DNA from: Flammeovirgaceae bacterium
Lineage (GTDB): Bacteria > Bacteroidota > Bacteroidia > Cytophagales > Cyclobacteriaceae
NCBI GenBank assembly: GCA_021299455.1
Contig: JAJTGQ010000097.1
Location: 1 to 64,000, forward strand
DNA: 64,000 bases
Direction of reading: 5' to 3'
Part shown: positions 62,775-64,000 of the stretch, piece by piece
Numbering within the stretch: the first letter of the stretch is position 1
Layout: the number at the start of each line of letters is the position of its first letter
Program-made: the position numbers and the translations under genes
Notes under the pieces: generated by a model
What the model saw: the letters and a program-made list of their open reading frames with translations, nothing else
What the model was told of the DNA's origin: nothing
Database searches by the model: none

Positions 62775-63485
62775 ATGATGAGAAAAAAAATAATTTTTGC
62801 AGCATTTCTGTTGATTGGAAAATCGGTTATTGCTCAAACTCCTCAAGGCTATGATATGCAGCAAAACCTTGCCAATGCTGGTCAGGGAGATGCGTTGGGC
62901 ACCAATACAATCAGAGCAGTTAAACCGCGATATGAGGGAGTGGTAGGCACACCCTACTTTTCAGAAAAACCCATAAGCGGTAATGTTGTCGTGGCTGATG
63001 GACGGAAATTCACCGGGTTTTTTAACTTTGACTGGATGGACAATACTCCGATGTATTACAAGAAGGAAGCGTCTTCTTATATGATTATTGACAACATGGT
63101 GGTTACTCAACTCAATCTAGACTATTCGTATGATAGCCTGATCTCTTTTGATAGATTGAAAAAGGCAGATGGGAGTTTTTTTTTCGGTGAGCGTTTGGGT
63201 CAGATCGACTCAGCCAGGATTTACCTAAGCATTGAAAAAACACTAAAGAAAGCAGACTTTTCTGGTGCCTACAGTGCAGGTAAAAAGTATGATGAAATAC
63301 TTAATGAGTACAACTATTTTATTTGTGCGAATCGTGCAGAAGGTTGTACACCATTTAAGCCAAACAAAAAAGGTTTTACTCAGCTTTTTCCGTTGCGTTC
63401 AGAGCAAATAGCAAAGAATTCGTTCTTGCTCAAGCAAACTAGACCCGAACTAATTGGCCTCTTTTTACGGAATGTAAATCGTTAG
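62775..63485 (+). CDS. Secreted protein of unknown function after susCD2
   Basis: 236 residues from ATG 62775 (MMRKKIIFAAFLLIGKSVIA, signal peptide); the track start at 62697 lies before the terminator and is rejected. TACCTTTA (62764-62771 region) is a likely -7 box, so it has its own promoter. Mature part: VVGTPYFSEKPISGNVVVAD, MVVTQLNLDYSYDSLISFDR, NEYNYFICANRAEGCTPFKP, ending ELIGLFLRNVNR. I cannot assign a named domain. Confidence 0.7.
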   Translation: MMRKKIIFAAFLLIGKSVIAQTPQGYDMQQNLANAGQGDALGTNTIRAVKPRYEGVVGTPYFSEKPISGNVVVADGRKFTGFFNFDWMDNTPMYYKKEASSYMIIDNMVVTQLNLDYSYDSLISFDRLKKADGSFFFGERLGQIDSARIYLSIEKTLKKADFSGAYSAGKKYDEILNEYNYFICANRAEGCTPFKPNKKGFTQLFPLRSEQIAKNSFLLKQTRPELIGLFLRNVNR

Positions 63486-63741
63486 CTTAACATTTCGAAA
63501 TTCTTATTAATACCATTTTAATTTTCTTCTCGCACGAAGAAATAACTGAGGGATTAGAACATTGATTGTTGACCTCAGCCCCTTAAAAATAATAGCATGC
63601 CGTTAATTCGGTGGATTTTTCCCTTTCTTATTAACGCAGCAGGTACAAAAACTCAAGCGTCCCCATTTGAGCGCTTTAACTACATCTCACTTGCACAAAT
63701 TGTGCTTTAGCACAGCTCCAACAAGCTAGTCTGAACCTTCT

Positions 63742-64000
63742 TTGGAAGTGGGAGATCGAGACGCCTATATCGTTGAAAAGGAAACGTTATATTATTCATT
63801 TTCGGATAGGAGAATATCAAAAGTCAAGGAAAAGACAGAGATGCTAGGCTTATTTGGTGAGCGCAAAGAGTTGATAAAATCGTTTATCTCATCCAATAGA
63901 TTGGGATTCAAAAACGAAGAAGACCTTATCAAAATCTTCTCTTACTACATTAGTTCAAAAAAAGTAACTGGCTCACTCTACTCGTGGATAAGACTAATGT
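63742..64000 (+). pseudogene. Incomplete reading frame at the window edge, likely decayed relative of the preceding gene
   Basis: After a TAG the frame stays open to the last base: GDRDAYIVEKETLYYSFSDR, RISKVKEKTEMLGLFGERKE, LIKSFISSNRLGFKNEEDLI and KIFSYYISSKK. The order YY/YF, K-rich turn, LFxxRxExIxxxI, DLIxxF recalls the C-terminus of the upstream secreted protein, so this may be a paralogue without its 5' half. No signal peptide or good start codon is present (TTG 63742 or ATG 63841 possible). The stretch 63486-63741 has no ORF, only a small GCACAA/TTGTGC palindrome. Confidence 0.4.

Noticed and set aside
1-64000. CRISPR arrays, tRNA, rRNA, integrase-type attachment sites, replication origin
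   Set aside because: Looked for by eye; no regularly spaced repeats, cloverleaf with CCA-end, or rRNA core sequences were found.

Overview
The window is a chromosomal segment of a Bacteroidota bacterium, most likely of the order Cytophagales. The evidence is the rplL-rpoB-rpoC and rpsL-rpsG-fusA-rpsJ clusters with Bacteroidota-type proteins, two susC/susD pairs, membrane-anchored AraC and LytTR regulators, promoters of the TTG-N18/19-TAnnTTTG type, and the near absence of Shine-Dalgarno sequences. The species cannot be named from the sequence alone.

Layout. 1-12.7 kb: information-processing core (3' part of rplL, rpoB, rpoC, a DUF3467 gene, then rpsL-rpsG-fusA-rpsJ under a clear promoter and closed by a strong terminator, so rpsJ is cut off from the rest of an S10 operon). 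12.7-25.4 kb: accessory and partly decayed region. It holds a SET-domain gene, a ParE/RelE toxin-antitoxin pair, debris of HlyD-like and Crp/Fnr-like genes, a membrane AraC regulator next to a serine hydrolase, a LytS/LytTR-type two-component pair, a three-domain amidohydrolase, an IS4-family element sitting in a truncated LytTR-type membrane gene, and an orphan antitoxin with a decayed PIN toxin.

25.5-32.5 kb: aromatic amino acid operon (prephenate dehydratase, aminotransferase, prephenate dehydrogenase, DAHP synthase-chorismate mutase). It is preceded by a phenylalanine/tyrosine-rich leader peptide and mutually exclusive hairpins, which is the layout of a classical attenuator. A second structured element lies before the DAHP synthase gene. 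An M15 D,D-carboxypeptidase and an N-acyl-D-amino-acid deacylase-like lipoprotein follow. 32.5-47 kb: mostly housekeeping and small conserved genes (DEAD-box helicase, a tandem paralogue pair with repeated palindromes upstream, ACP phosphodiesterase, thiL, methylmalonyl-CoA epimerase, IscA-like protein, aminopeptidase P, lepA, a HEPN/MNT pair, folD).

47-64 kb: queE, a pabB/pabC-type pair and an OmpA-family envelope protein, then two tandem SusC/SusD nutrient-uptake systems with near-identical promoter regions at the same distance from the susC start. The first SusD-like lipoprotein carries an inserted module resembling repeats of phage tail fibres. The right edge holds an incomplete reading frame.

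The most interesting items are the phe-type attenuator, the SusD/phage-module chimera, the IS element whose terminal repeats contain a core in the wrong relative orientation, the structured element before the DAHP synthase gene, the hairpin cluster near 17.9 kb, and the tandem operator-like repeats near 34.7 kb. Many fragments of regulator, toxin and transporter genes show that the accessory part is eroding. All family names come from recognising motifs by eye; no database search was run.
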